From: Sulfurovum sp. AR
GTDB taxonomy: Bacteria; Campylobacterota; Campylobacteria; Campylobacterales; Sulfurovaceae
NCBI RefSeq assembly: GCF_000296775.1
Contig: NZ_AJLE01000001.1
Span: 62,001 to 126,000 of the forward strand
Length of the DNA: 64,000 nt
Direction of reading: 5' to 3'
A program made the position numbers and the translations under genes. Positions 16,382-25,879 of the stretch are shown piece by piece; position 1 is the first letter of the stretch, and the number at the start of each line of letters is the position of its first letter. Below the pieces are notes generated by a model. It saw only the letters and a list, made by a program, of their open reading frames with translations. It had not been told where the DNA came from and ran no database searches.

Positions 16382-16437
16382 TTGAACCCTCTGAATAACC
16401 TGGGTGCTCATCATGGGTTTTATATGAGAAGGTTCAA
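16382..16437 (+). promoter_or_regulatory. Structured leader before rsmH
   Basis: TTGAACCCTCT and AGAAGGTTCAA can pair over 10 of 11 positions. They enclose a second possible stem, CTCAT/ATGAG, that overlaps the outer right arm and so competes with it. The element ends 29 bases before the rsmH start. It may be a regulatory leader; no known riboswitch class is recognised. Confidence 0.35.
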
Positions 16438-16466
16438 ATCAAACGATGATAGAATGAAGGAAACAG

Positions 16467-17402
16467 ATGGAGACACCTCACATACCTGTACTTTTAGATG
16501 AAGTTTTGGAAAGTTTTAAGGGGGTGGGTGAAGGTTATTTTGTTGACTGTACGCTTGGGTATGCAGGGCATAGTTCTGAAATACTGGCCAAATATGAAAA
16601 CTTGAAACACATAGGGATAGATAGAGATGATGAAGCTTTGGCTTTTTCTAAAAAACGTCTAGAACCTTATGAAGCACGCAGTACACTTTATAAGGGTACG
16701 TTTGCAACAGTTTTTCCTACATTACAAGAGAGTCCGATAGTAGCGGTATTGGCAGATTTCGGTGTCTCCTCTTTACAACTGGATAAACAAGAGAGAGGTT
16801 TTTCTTTTACCTCGGAAACACTGGATATGCGGATGGATGCATTTTCACCACTTTCAGCGTATGAAGTGGTAAATGAGTACCCTCAAGAAAAACTCGAATA
16901 TATCTTTGATGTGTATGGTGAAATACGATCCTTTAAGAAATTGGCATCTGCGGTGGTGGAAGCAAGGGCACAAGCACCTATCAACTCAGCTAAGGAGTTA
17001 AGTGAGATCGCAAAAACCGTGATCCCTGCAGGAGGAAAGATACACCCCGCAACGTTGATGTTTCAGGCTATTCGTATAGAGGTCAACAATGAATTGGGTG
17101 AAATAGAAGGGTTACTGGATGCTTTGGAACACAAGCATGTGAAGGGGGAAGTGGTTTCTCTCATCTCTTTTCATTCTTTGGAAGACCGTCTGGTGAAGAA
17201 CCGTTTTAAGAAATGGGCGCAAAATTGTATCTGTGATCCTCAGGCAATGCGATGTACCTGCGGTAAAAACCATGCTTTGGGTAAAGCCTTCTCTTCCAAG
17301 CCTGTGACAGCAAGCAAAGAGGAACTCAAAGTGAATCCTCGAAGCAGGTCTGCAAAGCTGAGAAGTTTCAGGTTTAAAAAAGACAGTGATGATGGCAAGT
17401 AA
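16467..17402 (+). CDS. rsmH: 16S rRNA (cytosine1402-N4)-methyltransferase
   Basis: RsmH (MraW) methylates C1402 of 16S rRNA with SAM. The 311-residue protein shows the family start H-I-P-V-L-L-D-E-V, the SAM motif D-C-T-L-G-Y-A-G-H-S, the D-F-G-V-S-S motif and the C-terminal F-H-S-L-E-D-R segment. The start follows AAGGAAAC. It overlaps the ftsL start region by 14 bases, the common rsmH-ftsL arrangement of division clusters, although mraZ and the mur genes are absent. Confidence 0.96.
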   Translation: METPHIPVLLDEVLESFKGVGEGYFVDCTLGYAGHSSEILAKYENLKHIGIDRDDEALAFSKKRLEPYEARSTLYKGTFATVFPTLQESPIVAVLADFGVSSLQLDKQERGFSFTSETLDMRMDAFSPLSAYEVVNEYPQEKLEYIFDVYGEIRSFKKLASAVVEARAQAPINSAKELSEIAKTVIPAGGKIHPATLMFQAIRIEVNNELGEIEGLLDALEHKHVKGEVVSLISFHSLEDRLVKNRFKKWAQNCICDPQAMRCTCGKNHALGKAFSSKPVTASKEELKVNPRSRSAKLRSFRFKKDSDDGK

Positions 17403-17661
17403 AAAGAAAAAACTGAAGCCGAACGGTATTACTTTTGGTATGGCAACGGTCATATTGATGTCAATAGCCATTGTACTGATCTTGACAAGCATTAAGATCT
17501 ACTTGAGTAATCAGATCTATTATGAGAGTAAGGTTGTGAACAAAATGACACGTGAAGTTTCAGTACTTAAAGCAGAAAATGTGATGCTTCAACAGAGTGT
17601 AGAGGCATTGAAGTTTAAGAACAGGGTAACAGATACCATTTTTGTCATACAGGACAATTGA
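17389..17661 (+). CDS. ftsL: FtsL-like division protein
   Basis: A 90-residue bitopic membrane protein: basic N-terminus, one membrane span (about 15-37), then a leucine-zipper-like coiled coil outside. Size, topology and position right after rsmH match FtsL, which bridges the divisome with FtsB and FtsQ. Sequence conservation in this family is too low for proof. Start choice is open between ATGs at 17389 and 17392; both lie inside the rsmH end. Confidence 0.75.
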   Translation: MMASKKKKLKPNGITFGMATVILMSIAIVLILTSIKIYLSNQIYYESKVVNKMTREVSVLKAENVMLQQSVEALKFKNRVTDTIFVIQDN

Positions 17662-17679
17662 CGATGAGAAGCAAACAGT

Positions 17680-20600
17680 ATGATAAGTAGTTTTATTCGT
17701 TTCGCAGTAGATAAGCCCATTATCAACCATATTTTGATGGCTTTCATGTTGGTGCTCTCAGGTTTTGCCTATCAGAACATTGCAAAAGAGATATTCCCTC
17801 CTTCTACCCTTGATCAGATATCGGTCCAGGGGGGATATGTCGGTACAAGTGCTGATGTGTTGGACAAAATGGTTGTCACAAGCATAGAGGATGAACTCAA
17901 AAGTCTTCCAGAAATAGATACCCTTTACACCAGTATACAAAATGGCAGTTTCAGTATCAATGCCGATATTAAACCCGGCAGTGATACCCAGTTAGTCCTT
18001 TCGGATGTGAAAGATATCATCTCAAAAACAAGACGTGATCTTCCTGCCGATATGGACGAACCTATTGCACGTATCGTGGTCCATGAATATCCGCTTCTGC
18101 TTGTAGCAGTTTCAGGCAATGTGGAGAAAAAAGCCCTCATTGATGCAGCAGATGCATTGAAAAGTAAACTTGCACTGATCCATGACCTTAGCAGTATAGA
18201 GATACGGGGAGATACAGATGAAGAAGTGATCATTACCTTGGATCAAAAAAAGCTGGATGCGTATGGTCTGGATAAATCCGGAGTCTATCAAGCTATTTCA
18301 AGTCTATCGAGTATTTTCCCTGCAGGAACACTCGACGGTCAGGGTGACCATCTTTATATCTCTACGATCAACGGTGAAAAAAGTGCAAAGGCGTTGGGAG
18401 AAACACTCCTGAGCGTAGGCGGAAAAAGTTTTCGTCTGAAAGATGTGGCCGAAGTCTATTATGGATTGGGTGACCCTACACAGATATCTCACTATAACGG
18501 TAAACAGAATATCTCTTTAAATATCAATAAAAGTAAAGAGGGGAATGCCATTGCCTTGAGTAAAGAGATACGTAAAATACTTGTAGAATTCAATGAAAAG
18601 TATGAGGATGTGAGATTTGAAGCCTATACGGATACCTCGATTTGGATCAAGAACCGTTTGAATCTTGTCTCTTCCAATATTTTGTTTGGACTCATCCTTG
18701 TATTTATGGCCCTCTTTTTGTCTGTCAACATACGTATCGCTTGGGTAGTGGGCATCGGGATACCGGCCAGTTTTTTCATTACACTTATTATCATGGATAT
18801 GATAGGTTACAGTTTAAATATGCTGACGCTGCTTGGAGCTCTTATCGCACTTGGGATGTTGGTAGATGAAGCTATTGTTGTGGCGGAGAATATCTATAGG
18901 CATATGGAGATGGGAAAGAGCCCTAGAGATGCTGCCATAGAAGGTGCTATTGAGATGTTTCCAGCAGTACTTACGGCAACATTGACAACTGTCTTTGCCT
19001 TTCTGCCTTTACTGATCATGAGTGGTAAAATGGGGATGTTCATGCAGGTGCTTCCTGTCATGATTTCTGTACTGCTCATCTCTTCTTTGTTTGAGGCATT
19101 TTACTTTTTGCCACTGCATTCCAAAGAATTCTTTGCAATGGGTACTTTTAAAAAAGAGAAACATGACAGTAGTTTTTGGAAAAGCTGGGTGAAATGGTAT
19201 CAAGGTTTTTTGGAGAAACTGTTAGAACATAAGAAGTGGTCTCTTTCCCTTATATTGATCTTTATTGTTTTGGGAACTATGGGTATGGCAAAGATCACCA
19301 AGTTTCAGCTTTTTCCAGAGTTTGATGCCCAGCAGGTCTACTTGAACGGAAAAGTAAATATCAACAACGATCTGCAAGACACAGAAGTCTATGTCACACA
19401 GATAGAAGAAGCACTGCTTGAGATACTGGATGAAAAAGAGATGGATTCAGTCACTTCGGTGATAGGGTTTAAGTTTAACAAAGATCAAAGTTTTGAGTTA
19501 GGTGAGAACCTTTTCCAGATCTTTATCAATCTACATGAAAAAGCACCTGAAAACTTTTTTGACAAATATATCAATCCTATATTTTCTTTGGAGTATGACG
19601 GCAGTGATATGATCAGAGAAAGACTCTCTCAAGAGATCGCCAAGGAGATACAAGAACGTATTGTTCCCAAATTTAAAGCACAAGAACTCCATGAGGAAAA
19701 ACTCTATGAAGAGTTCAATGTCTATGTACAACAGGCAGGTATCGTGAGTAATGATATAGAGATCGGTTTTGAACATCCTGATAGAAACAAAATGTTAACT
19801 GCCATGAAAAGAGTAGAAGCGAAGCTTGAGAGTATCAACGGGGTGGAAGATATCGCTGACAATGCCAATGAAGGAGAACGTGAACTCAAGCTGCGTGTCA
19901 ATGAATACGGACAACAGTTAGGTTTTAGTGAGGGGTATGTGATCTCTGTATTGAAGGGTGCTTTTCTCAAGGCAGAGTATGCAAAAATGTTCAACAAAGA
20001 GGGCTTGGTCAGAGTAAAGATAGAAGATGTTTATAAGGAGGATGCATCAGCGATAAGAAACTTTAAACTGACAACCCCGGATGGACAGCAAGTGGTACGA
20101 CTAGCAAATATCTGCGATTTTACCTATCAAAAAAGCTTTGTCAAAATTTTTAAAGAGGATGGTGAAAAAGTACGTTCCCTCTATGCAAGAGTGGAAAAGA
20201 AGATCATTACTCCGGTTGAGGTCATGCAACAGTTAAAACCACTTTTGGAGGAAATACAAAAAGAGGGGGTCAAAATTATTATCAAAGGGGAAGAAAAGGA
20301 GAATGCAAAGTTGAAAAAAGAACTTGGGCAGGCATTGATGATCGCCCTGTTCCTGATCTTTATCACTTTGGTTTGGATGTTTAACTCTTTGGTCTTGCCA
20401 TTGATCATACTGACAACGATTCCGCTTTCTCTTTTTGGTGCCTTGGTCGGAACAAAACTTATGGGTATCAATATGACGATGCCCGGTATGATGGGAGTCA
20501 TAGGTTTAGCAGGTGTCGTGGTCAATGATGGACTGATCATGCTTGACTTCATCAAAGGAAGTAAAAATTTTACCCAGATACAAGAAAAAGCAGGGATGAG

Positions 20601-20790
20601 GCTTCGTCCTATTCTATTGACCTCTGTGACCACAGTACTGGGCTTATCCTCTTTGATGTTCTTTGCTTCGGGACAGGCGCTGATACTTCAGCCTATGGCT
20701 ATCTCACTAGGCTTTGGTATCGCGTGGGCAACGGTATTGAACCTTTACTATGTGCCTTTGATGTATGCAGTGATCTATCGGGTAAAATAG
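17680..20790 (+). CDS. RND superfamily transporter permease
   Basis: A 1036-residue inner membrane transporter of the AcrB/MexB type: twelve membrane segments and two large periplasmic loops. TM4 carries G-M-L-V-D-E-A-I-V-V-A-E-N, where most drug exporters have D-D, and a TM10 motif V-V-V-N-D-G-L is present. No periplasmic adaptor or outer-membrane channel gene is adjacent, so the substrate cannot be assigned. It starts 18 bases after ftsL, so it may be expressed with the division genes. An upstream ATG is closed by a stop codon. Confidence 0.92.
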   Translation: MISSFIRFAVDKPIINHILMAFMLVLSGFAYQNIAKEIFPPSTLDQISVQGGYVGTSADVLDKMVVTSIEDELKSLPEIDTLYTSIQNGSFSINADIKPGSDTQLVLSDVKDIISKTRRDLPADMDEPIARIVVHEYPLLLVAVSGNVEKKALIDAADALKSKLALIHDLSSIEIRGDTDEEVIITLDQKKLDAYGLDKSGVYQAISSLSSIFPAGTLDGQGDHLYISTINGEKSAKALGETLLSVGGKSFRLKDVAEVYYGLGDPTQISHYNGKQNISLNINKSKEGNAIALSKEIRKILVEFNEKYEDVRFEAYTDTSIWIKNRLNLVSSNILFGLILVFMALFLSVNIRIAWVVGIGIPASFFITLIIMDMIGYSLNMLTLLGALIALGMLVDEAIVVAENIYRHMEMGKSPRDAAIEGAIEMFPAVLTATLTTVFAFLPLLIMSGKMGMFMQVLPVMISVLLISSLFEAFYFLPLHSKEFFAMGTFKKEKHDSSFWKSWVKWYQGFLEKLLEHKKWSLSLILIFIVLGTMGMAKITKFQLFPEFDAQQVYLNGKVNINNDLQDTEVYVTQIEEALLEILDEKEMDSVTSVIGFKFNKDQSFELGENLFQIFINLHEKAPENFFDKYINPIFSLEYDGSDMIRERLSQEIAKEIQERIVPKFKAQELHEEKLYEEFNVYVQQAGIVSNDIEIGFEHPDRNKMLTAMKRVEAKLESINGVEDIADNANEGERELKLRVNEYGQQLGFSEGYVISVLKGAFLKAEYAKMFNKEGLVRVKIEDVYKEDASAIRNFKLTTPDGQQVVRLANICDFTYQKSFVKIFKEDGEKVRSLYARVEKKIITPVEVMQQLKPLLEEIQKEGVKIIIKGEEKENAKLKKELGQALMIALFLIFITLVWMFNSLVLPLIILTTIPLSLFGALVGTKLMGINMTMPGMMGVIGLAGVVVNDGLIMLDFIKGSKNFTQIQEKAGMRLRPILLTSVTTVLGLSSLMFFASGQALILQPMAISLGFGIAWATVLNLYYVPLMYAVIYRVK

Positions 20791-20901
20791 GTAGTTAAAA
20801 AAGATTAACATTATTTGGCTATAATTATTGACTTTTATATAAATTAGGATACATCCGTGGGTAGCATCATTGAGAGCCATGGTAAATAAGGACCGGTATA
20901 C

Positions 20902-21798
20902 GTGCTAAGTGCTGTTGAGAGAAAAATAGAACAATTTATAGCTGATCTGAATGATAAAGAGGTAAGTGGACTTTATGCCCAATTACCTCATGGGAAAAGA
21001 CTGCGTGCAAAGCTCATTTTGAAAATAGCAGGAGGTAGTATCTCTGTTATAAAAACTGCTGCTATCGTTGAGATGATACATGCTGCAAGTTTGTTACATG
21101 ATGATGTGATAGATGATGCCTATACCAGACGTTCCAAACCCTCTCTCAATGCACTTTACGGCAATAAAACAGCCATCATGCTGGGTGATGTTCTATACTC
21201 AAAAGGTTTTTTAGAGTTAAATAATATCAGTACGGATGTGGCAAAGATGATCTCCAATGCCGTTGTCCAGCTCAGTCTTGGAGAGCTCAAAGATGTTTCA
21301 CTTTCCAAAACATTTAATCTGGACAAAGATCTCTATATTGAAATGATCTACCAAAAAACGGCTTCTCTAATGGAAGCAAGTGCCGGTGCTGCAGCCCTGT
21401 TGGCAGGTAAGTCCAAAGAGGCCTATATGAGATACGGGAGAAACCTGGGTATAGCATTTCAAATGATCGATGACCTGCTTGATATTACCTCCGATAGTGC
21501 TACATTGGGTAAACCTGCTTTGCATGATTTTGAAGAGGGTAAAACCACTCTGCCGTATATCTATCTCTATGAAGTGTTGGAGAGTGAGGAAAAAGAGAAA
21601 TTAAAGTCACTACATGCAAAAAAGCTCTCCATAGAAGAACAATTTTGGATCAAGACGAAAATGCAGGAATACCAGGTAATACAAAAAAGTTATCAGGAAG
21701 CCAAGCTACTGATAGAAGAGGCGATCACTTTGATGAATGAAAAAGGTGAAGATGCACTCTCGAATATCGCTATGCAGATGATAGAAAGGGATTTTTAA
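20902..21798 (+). CDS. Polyprenyl diphosphate synthase
   Basis: Trans-prenyltransferase that extends farnesyl or geranylgeranyl diphosphate for quinone side chains. The 298-residue product has the first Asp-rich motif D-D-V-I-D-D (about residues 67-72), the K-T-A motif and the second Asp-rich motif D-D-L-L-D. The start is a GTG 9 bases after AAGGA. The stop overlaps hemA by one base. This head position before hemA-proS matches the Campylobacter gene order I know, and a menaquinone decarboxylase lies downstream. Chain length is not predictable. Confidence 0.92.
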   Translation: MLSAVERKIEQFIADLNDKEVSGLYAQLPHGKRLRAKLILKIAGGSISVIKTAAIVEMIHAASLLHDDVIDDAYTRRSKPSLNALYGNKTAIMLGDVLYSKGFLELNNISTDVAKMISNAVVQLSLGELKDVSLSKTFNLDKDLYIEMIYQKTASLMEASAGAAALLAGKSKEAYMRYGRNLGIAFQMIDDLLDITSDSATLGKPALHDFEEGKTTLPYIYLYEVLESEEKEKLKSLHAKKLSIEEQFWIKTKMQEYQVIQKSYQEAKLLIEEAITLMNEKGEDALSNIAMQMIERDF

Positions 21799-23105
21799 TG
21801 TATTACCAAGTGATGAGTTTTTCACACAAAAACTGTGATCAGGGTATGAGAGAAAAGTTGGCATTTGCCAATGATGAAGAAAAAATTCAAATGCTCAATC
21901 AGCTGGTCGAATTTGAATTTATCCATGAAGCATTTATCGTTTCTACTTGCAACCGTGTTGAGATCGTATTGGCAACACGTGACAACTTTTCAAGTTATCA
22001 CACGATTCTGGGACTGATGAGTCAAAAGAGCGAATTGAATTTTTATGAGATCAAATCCTCAGGGGTACGTTATGATGATGAAGAGGCTGTACAGCATATT
22101 TTTTCTGTGGTCTCTTCACTGGACTCTCTGGTCATCGGCGAATCTCAGATCACAGGGCAGGTAAAAGAGGCATTTATGCTCTCTCATCAAAACGGTACGG
22201 CTGGACGCAAACTCAACCGTATCATCTCTTATGCGGTGAAGTGTGCAGCAGAAGTACGCAATGCAACGAATATCTCTCAAAATCCTATTTCGATCGCTTC
22301 TGTGGCCGTGGCACAGGCACATAAACTTTTGGGTGACAGTATGGCCGGGACGACAGCCGTAGTAGTAGGAGCTGGTGAGATGGGTGTCTTGGCCACAAAA
22401 CATCTTCTTAGAGCAGGTTGTGATGTGGTGATGCTGGGAAGAGACCAAGAGAAGGTTGAAACAGTGGCAGAGACCTTGGGTGAAAATGTAAAAGCAGCGA
22501 CAATGGAGAAACTTCCAAAGTATCTGAACCGTTATCGTCTGCTTTTTACAGCGACTTCAGCTAAAGAGCCGATCATTACACAAGATCTTATAGAGAATGA
22601 AGCTTTGCCAAGACTCTGGTTTGATATGGCAATCCCTAGAGATATCGAAGATATGGAGTTGGAGAAACTACAACTTTTCCGTATTGATGACCTTCGTACC
22701 ATCTCTCAAGACAATCATGCACTGCGTGAAGAACAGGCAGTAAGAGCGGCAGAGATCGTTGAGAGATATAAAGAAGAATTCTATGCATGGCTTAGAGCAC
22801 TCTCTATAGAACCAGTCATTAAAGAGATGAGAGAACAGGTCAATGAAGCCATAGACGCTGAAATGAAAAGGGCCCTTAAAAAAGGTTTTGTACCTGCAGA
22901 TGCCGAAGCAAATATGCGCAAAATGGCAGAGCAGATGTTCAAACGTTTTTTACATGCACCGACACAGAACCTGAGACACTCTTCTACTGAGAAGAAAAAT
23001 GCGAACTGCATAGAATCGATCAAAAAAATGTTCAATATAGACACAGAAAATATTGACCTGAAACAGTATAAAAATGACCATCATACAAAAGGATACAACG
23101 CGTGA
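21798..23105 (+). CDS. hemA: Glutamyl-tRNA reductase
   Basis: First committed enzyme of C5-pathway haem synthesis; it reduces glutamyl-tRNA to glutamate semialdehyde with NADPH. The 435-residue protein has the catalytic Cys51 in S-T-C-N-R-V-E, the [10 protein letters not shown] motif, a Rossmann segment (V-V-V-G-A-G-E-M-G) and the C-terminal dimerisation helices. Length is normal. It overlaps the preceding gene by 1 base and proS by 4 bases, so haem and translation genes are coupled. Confidence 0.97.
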   Translation: MYYQVMSFSHKNCDQGMREKLAFANDEEKIQMLNQLVEFEFIHEAFIVSTCNRVEIVLATRDNFSSYHTILGLMSQKSELNFYEIKSSGVRYDDEEAVQHIFSVVSSLDSLVIGESQITGQVKEAFMLSHQNGTAGRKLNRIISYAVKCAAEVRNATNISQNPISIASVAVAQAHKLLGDSMAGTTAVVVGAGEMGVLATKHLLRAGCDVVMLGRDQEKVETVAETLGENVKAATMEKLPKYLNRYRLLFTATSAKEPIITQDLIENEALPRLWFDMAIPRDIEDMELEKLQLFRIDDLRTISQDNHALREEQAVRAAEIVERYKEEFYAWLRALSIEPVIKEMREQVNEAIDAEMKRALKKGFVPADAEANMRKMAEQMFKRFLHAPTQNLRHSSTEKKNANCIESIKKMFNIDTENIDLKQYKNDHHTKGYNA

Positions 23106-24622
23106 GATTTTCAAGATTATTAATCCCTACAACTAAAGAGACACCTAATGATGCAACATTGGCAAGTCATATCTATCTTATCCGAGGTGGATTCATACAA
23201 TCGGTAGGGGGAAGCGGACTTTATAATTTTCTGCCTTTAGGCAAAAAGATACTTGATAAAGTACATGCAGTAGTCAAAGAGGAATTGGATAAAGCAGGGT
23301 GTCAAGAGGTAAGTCTTGCTTTTGTGACACCTGCAGCACTATGGGAAGAGAGTGGCCGTTTAGAGAAGTACGGTAAGGAGCTCCTACGTTTCAAAGATCG
23401 TAAGGAGAATGACTTTATTTTAGGACCGACCCATGAAGAGATGATGGTGAACCTGGTGAGACAGACAGTAAAAAGCTATAAACAGCTTCCTTTAAATGTC
23501 TACCAGATCAACCTTAAGTTCCGTGATGAGATCAGACCACGCTTCGGTCTGATGCGCGGACGTGAATTCTTGATGAAAGATGCTTATAGCTTCCACACTT
23601 CTACAGAAGATATGCAAAGAGAATTTGCCTTGATGGAAGAGACGTACAAAAAGATATTCACACGCCTTGGACTGGAGTTCAGGGTCGTAGATGCAGACTC
23701 TGGGGCGATCGGGGGGTCTGGAAGCAAAGAGTTCATGGTATTGGCTGACTCTGGTGAGGATACGATCGTGGTATGTAACGAATGTGACTATGGTGCTAAT
23801 ATAGAAGCTGCTGTCGCAAAACCGAAAGCCTATGACGCTTCTACAGAGATCAAAGTGATTGCGATGAAAGCACTGTATGATGAAGGTGTCAGCAAAGTGG
23901 TACATTTTGCTTTACCTGCATCTGTAGAACTTCAGGATGTGAAAGCCTGTAATGCGGTCAATGCCAATGACCTTGTAGAATATGAAGAGGAAGCCGCGAT
24001 AGTGACACTCGTGGTTGACACTGCATTGGAAGGTATAGATGACCTTACAGCTGAGGAGAAAATCTATGCAGATATCTCGGCGGTTCAAGAGGGTGATGCT
24101 TGTGCCTCTTGCAGTGGTTCATTACGTTATACCAAGGGTATCGAAGCCGGACATATTTTCCAACTGGGAACTCGATACTCTGAGCCGTTAGCTGCAAACT
24201 TCCTGGATGAGAATGGGAAATCTCAGCCTATGGTCATGGGAACCTATGGTATCGGTGTGAGTCGTCTGCTTGCGGCCATCATCGAACAGAACCATGATGA
24301 TAAGGGGTGTATCTGGACAAAAGAGTCTGCTCCGTTCGATCTTCAGATCATCGTCTCCAACATCAAAGATGATGCACAAGTCACTTTAGGTGAACAACTC
24401 TATGAAGCGATGTTAGCCAAAGGTGTGGATGTGTTGCTTGATGACAGAAAAGACAGATTTGGTGCGAAGATAAAAGACTATGAGCTTATCGGTGTACCGC
24501 ATGCAGTGGTCATAGGAAAGAAACTGGCAGAGGGTACCGTAGAGTTTATGACCAGAGACGGTATGCTTAAAGAAGAAGTCTCTGTAGATACCATCGTTGA
24601 TCTTCTGTCTAAAAGATTTTAA
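23102..24622 (+). CDS. proS: Prolyl-tRNA synthetase with a shortened editing insertion
   Basis: Class II synthetase that charges tRNA-Pro. Motif 2 (F-R-D-E-I-R-P-R), motif 3 (Y-G-I-G-V-S-R) and the anticodon-binding C-terminal domain are intact. The protein is 506 residues, against about 570 for bacterial-type ProRS. The missing part is in the insertion between D-Y-G-A-N-I-E and G-I-E-A-G-H-I-F, which is about 105 residues instead of about 175. That insertion normally edits alanyl-tRNA-Pro. Starts with GTG overlapping hemA (GTGA). Confidence 0.95.
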   Translation: MRFSRLLIPTTKETPNDATLASHIYLIRGGFIQSVGGSGLYNFLPLGKKILDKVHAVVKEELDKAGCQEVSLAFVTPAALWEESGRLEKYGKELLRFKDRKENDFILGPTHEEMMVNLVRQTVKSYKQLPLNVYQINLKFRDEIRPRFGLMRGREFLMKDAYSFHTSTEDMQREFALMEETYKKIFTRLGLEFRVVDADSGAIGGSGSKEFMVLADSGEDTIVVCNECDYGANIEAAVAKPKAYDASTEIKVIAMKALYDEGVSKVVHFALPASVELQDVKACNAVNANDLVEYEEEAAIVTLVVDTALEGIDDLTAEEKIYADISAVQEGDACASCSGSLRYTKGIEAGHIFQLGTRYSEPLAANFLDENGKSQPMVMGTYGIGVSRLLAAIIEQNHDDKGCIWTKESAPFDLQIIVSNIKDDAQVTLGEQLYEAMLAKGVDVLLDDRKDRFGAKIKDYELIGVPHAVVIGKKLAEGTVEFMTRDGMLKEEVSVDTIVDLLSKRF

Positions 24623-24623
24623 T

Positions 24624-25046
24624 ATGATATTTTTGATCATTCCTTTTGCTCTTATTGAACTTTACCTTTCGCTCAAGACAGGGGAGACCATAGGTTTCTT
24701 TTGGTCAGTGGTATGGATCGTACTGAGTTTTGCTCTGGGCATGATGCTTTTACAGAAGTCATCACAAACGATGATGGGCAATATGCAGTCAATGAGACAG
24801 GGAAAACTTGACCTTAGAAGATTTCAAAATGCAAGTATGTCTTATTTTATGGCTGCGATAATGCTTATTATTCCGGGAGTATTCAGTGACCTTTTGGGAG
24901 TCATTGCATTTTTTTACTCACTTTATTTACAATTTATTGCTAAAATAACTCCCGAAGGAACAACACACTTTACAAAACAAGGAGATGATAATGTCATTGA
25001 TGTCGAAATTATTGATGAGCACAGTTCTAGCAAGCGTGACTCTTAG
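24624..25046 (+). CDS. fxsA: FxsA family membrane protein
   Basis: A 140-residue inner membrane protein with three or four hydrophobic segments and the family pattern of an I-P-G-V-x-S-D turn (I-I-P-G-V-F-S-D) before the last segment, followed by a polar tail. FxsA in E. coli alleviates F-plasmid exclusion of phage T7 when overproduced; its normal role is unknown. The ATG lies one base after the proS stop, so a longer upstream reading is unlikely. The 3' end overlaps the DsbC-like gene. Confidence 0.85.
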   Translation: MIFLIIPFALIELYLSLKTGETIGFFWSVVWIVLSFALGMMLLQKSSQTMMGNMQSMRQGKLDLRRFQNASMSYFMAAIMLIIPGVFSDLLGVIAFFYSLYLQFIAKITPEGTTHFTKQGDDNVIDVEIIDEHSSSKRDS

Positions 25047-25824
25047 TGCAAATGCACAGCCGGATAATAAACAATTAGTTAAATATGTGAAGAGAGCTGT
25101 GGTTAAAAACCCGCAGGTAAAAGTCAAAGGTGTCACCGTGCTTGAGTCTAAAACGGATGAAAGATTACCGGGATGGACTATTCTTTTGACGACCATGGAT
25201 CTGGAGTATCAGAAAAAAGAGATCCATGCACCGGAAATGATGTTTGTAAAAGATGGACTTGTCACAGGACATTTAGTGAATCTAAAAACCGGAAATGATT
25301 ATAGAGATGAGATCAAACCTAGTGTCCCCCAGAGCTATTATGATGATGCGCATCTGCTGTTTGGTAACAAGGATGCAAAGCATAAGATACTTATCTTCTC
25401 TGACCCGCAGTGTCCATTCTGTCAAGAAGTAGTACCGGCTATCTTCAAAGTATCTAAAGAGAACCCTGCAAAGATTGCAGTCTATTATTATCACCTACCG
25501 TTACTTCGTATACATCCTGTTTCAGATGTACTGACACGTGTGATGCATGTGGCACAACATGAAGGTAAAACAGATGTGGTTGAAAAGATCTATTCATTGA
25601 AGATCGACCCAAGAGAGACAGACATGACGAAGATACTTGCGGCAGTGAAAAGCCATACCGGTTATAGTGTAACAGCAGCACAGGTAGATGCAAAAGAGGT
25701 GAAAGCAGCTATGCAGGCAGATGAAATGGCTTCGAGTAAACTGATGGTCACAGGTACACCTACGATCTATATAGATGGTGAGTGGGACAAAATGCGTGAT
25801 GGGTATAAAAAACTCATAAAGTAA
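24991..25824 (+). CDS. Periplasmic thiol:disulfide isomerase/oxidoreductase (thioredoxin fold)
   Basis: A 277-residue exported protein with a Sec signal peptide (ending A-N-A-Q), an N-terminal domain that resembles the DsbC/DsbG dimerisation part, and a thioredoxin-fold domain with the active site C-P-F-C (about residues 138-141) and the cis-Pro T-G-T-P. It should reduce, oxidise or isomerise disulfides in the periplasm, possibly for cytochrome maturation. The ATG at 24991 is 6 bases after AAGGAG; ATG 24985 is an alternative. It lies within the conserved fxsA-hemC region. Confidence 0.85.
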   Translation: MSLMSKLLMSTVLASVTLSANAQPDNKQLVKYVKRAVVKNPQVKVKGVTVLESKTDERLPGWTILLTTMDLEYQKKEIHAPEMMFVKDGLVTGHLVNLKTGNDYRDEIKPSVPQSYYDDAHLLFGNKDAKHKILIFSDPQCPFCQEVVPAIFKVSKENPAKIAVYYYHLPLLRIHPVSDVLTRVMHVAQHEGKTDVVEKIYSLKIDPRETDMTKILAAVKSHTGYSVTAAQVDAKEVKAAMQADEMASSKLMVTGTPTIYIDGEWDKMRDGYKKLIK

Positions 25825-25879
25825 TAGAGTGGGAATATGCATAAGGCATTACCTAATGCAGAAATAGACAAGGGTAACA

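Noticed and set aside
16431-16440. GGTTCAAATC resembling a tRNA T-loop
   Set aside because: The flanking bases do not form a T-stem, and no acceptor, D-arm or anticodon arm fits; the sequence is better explained as one arm of the leader hairpin.
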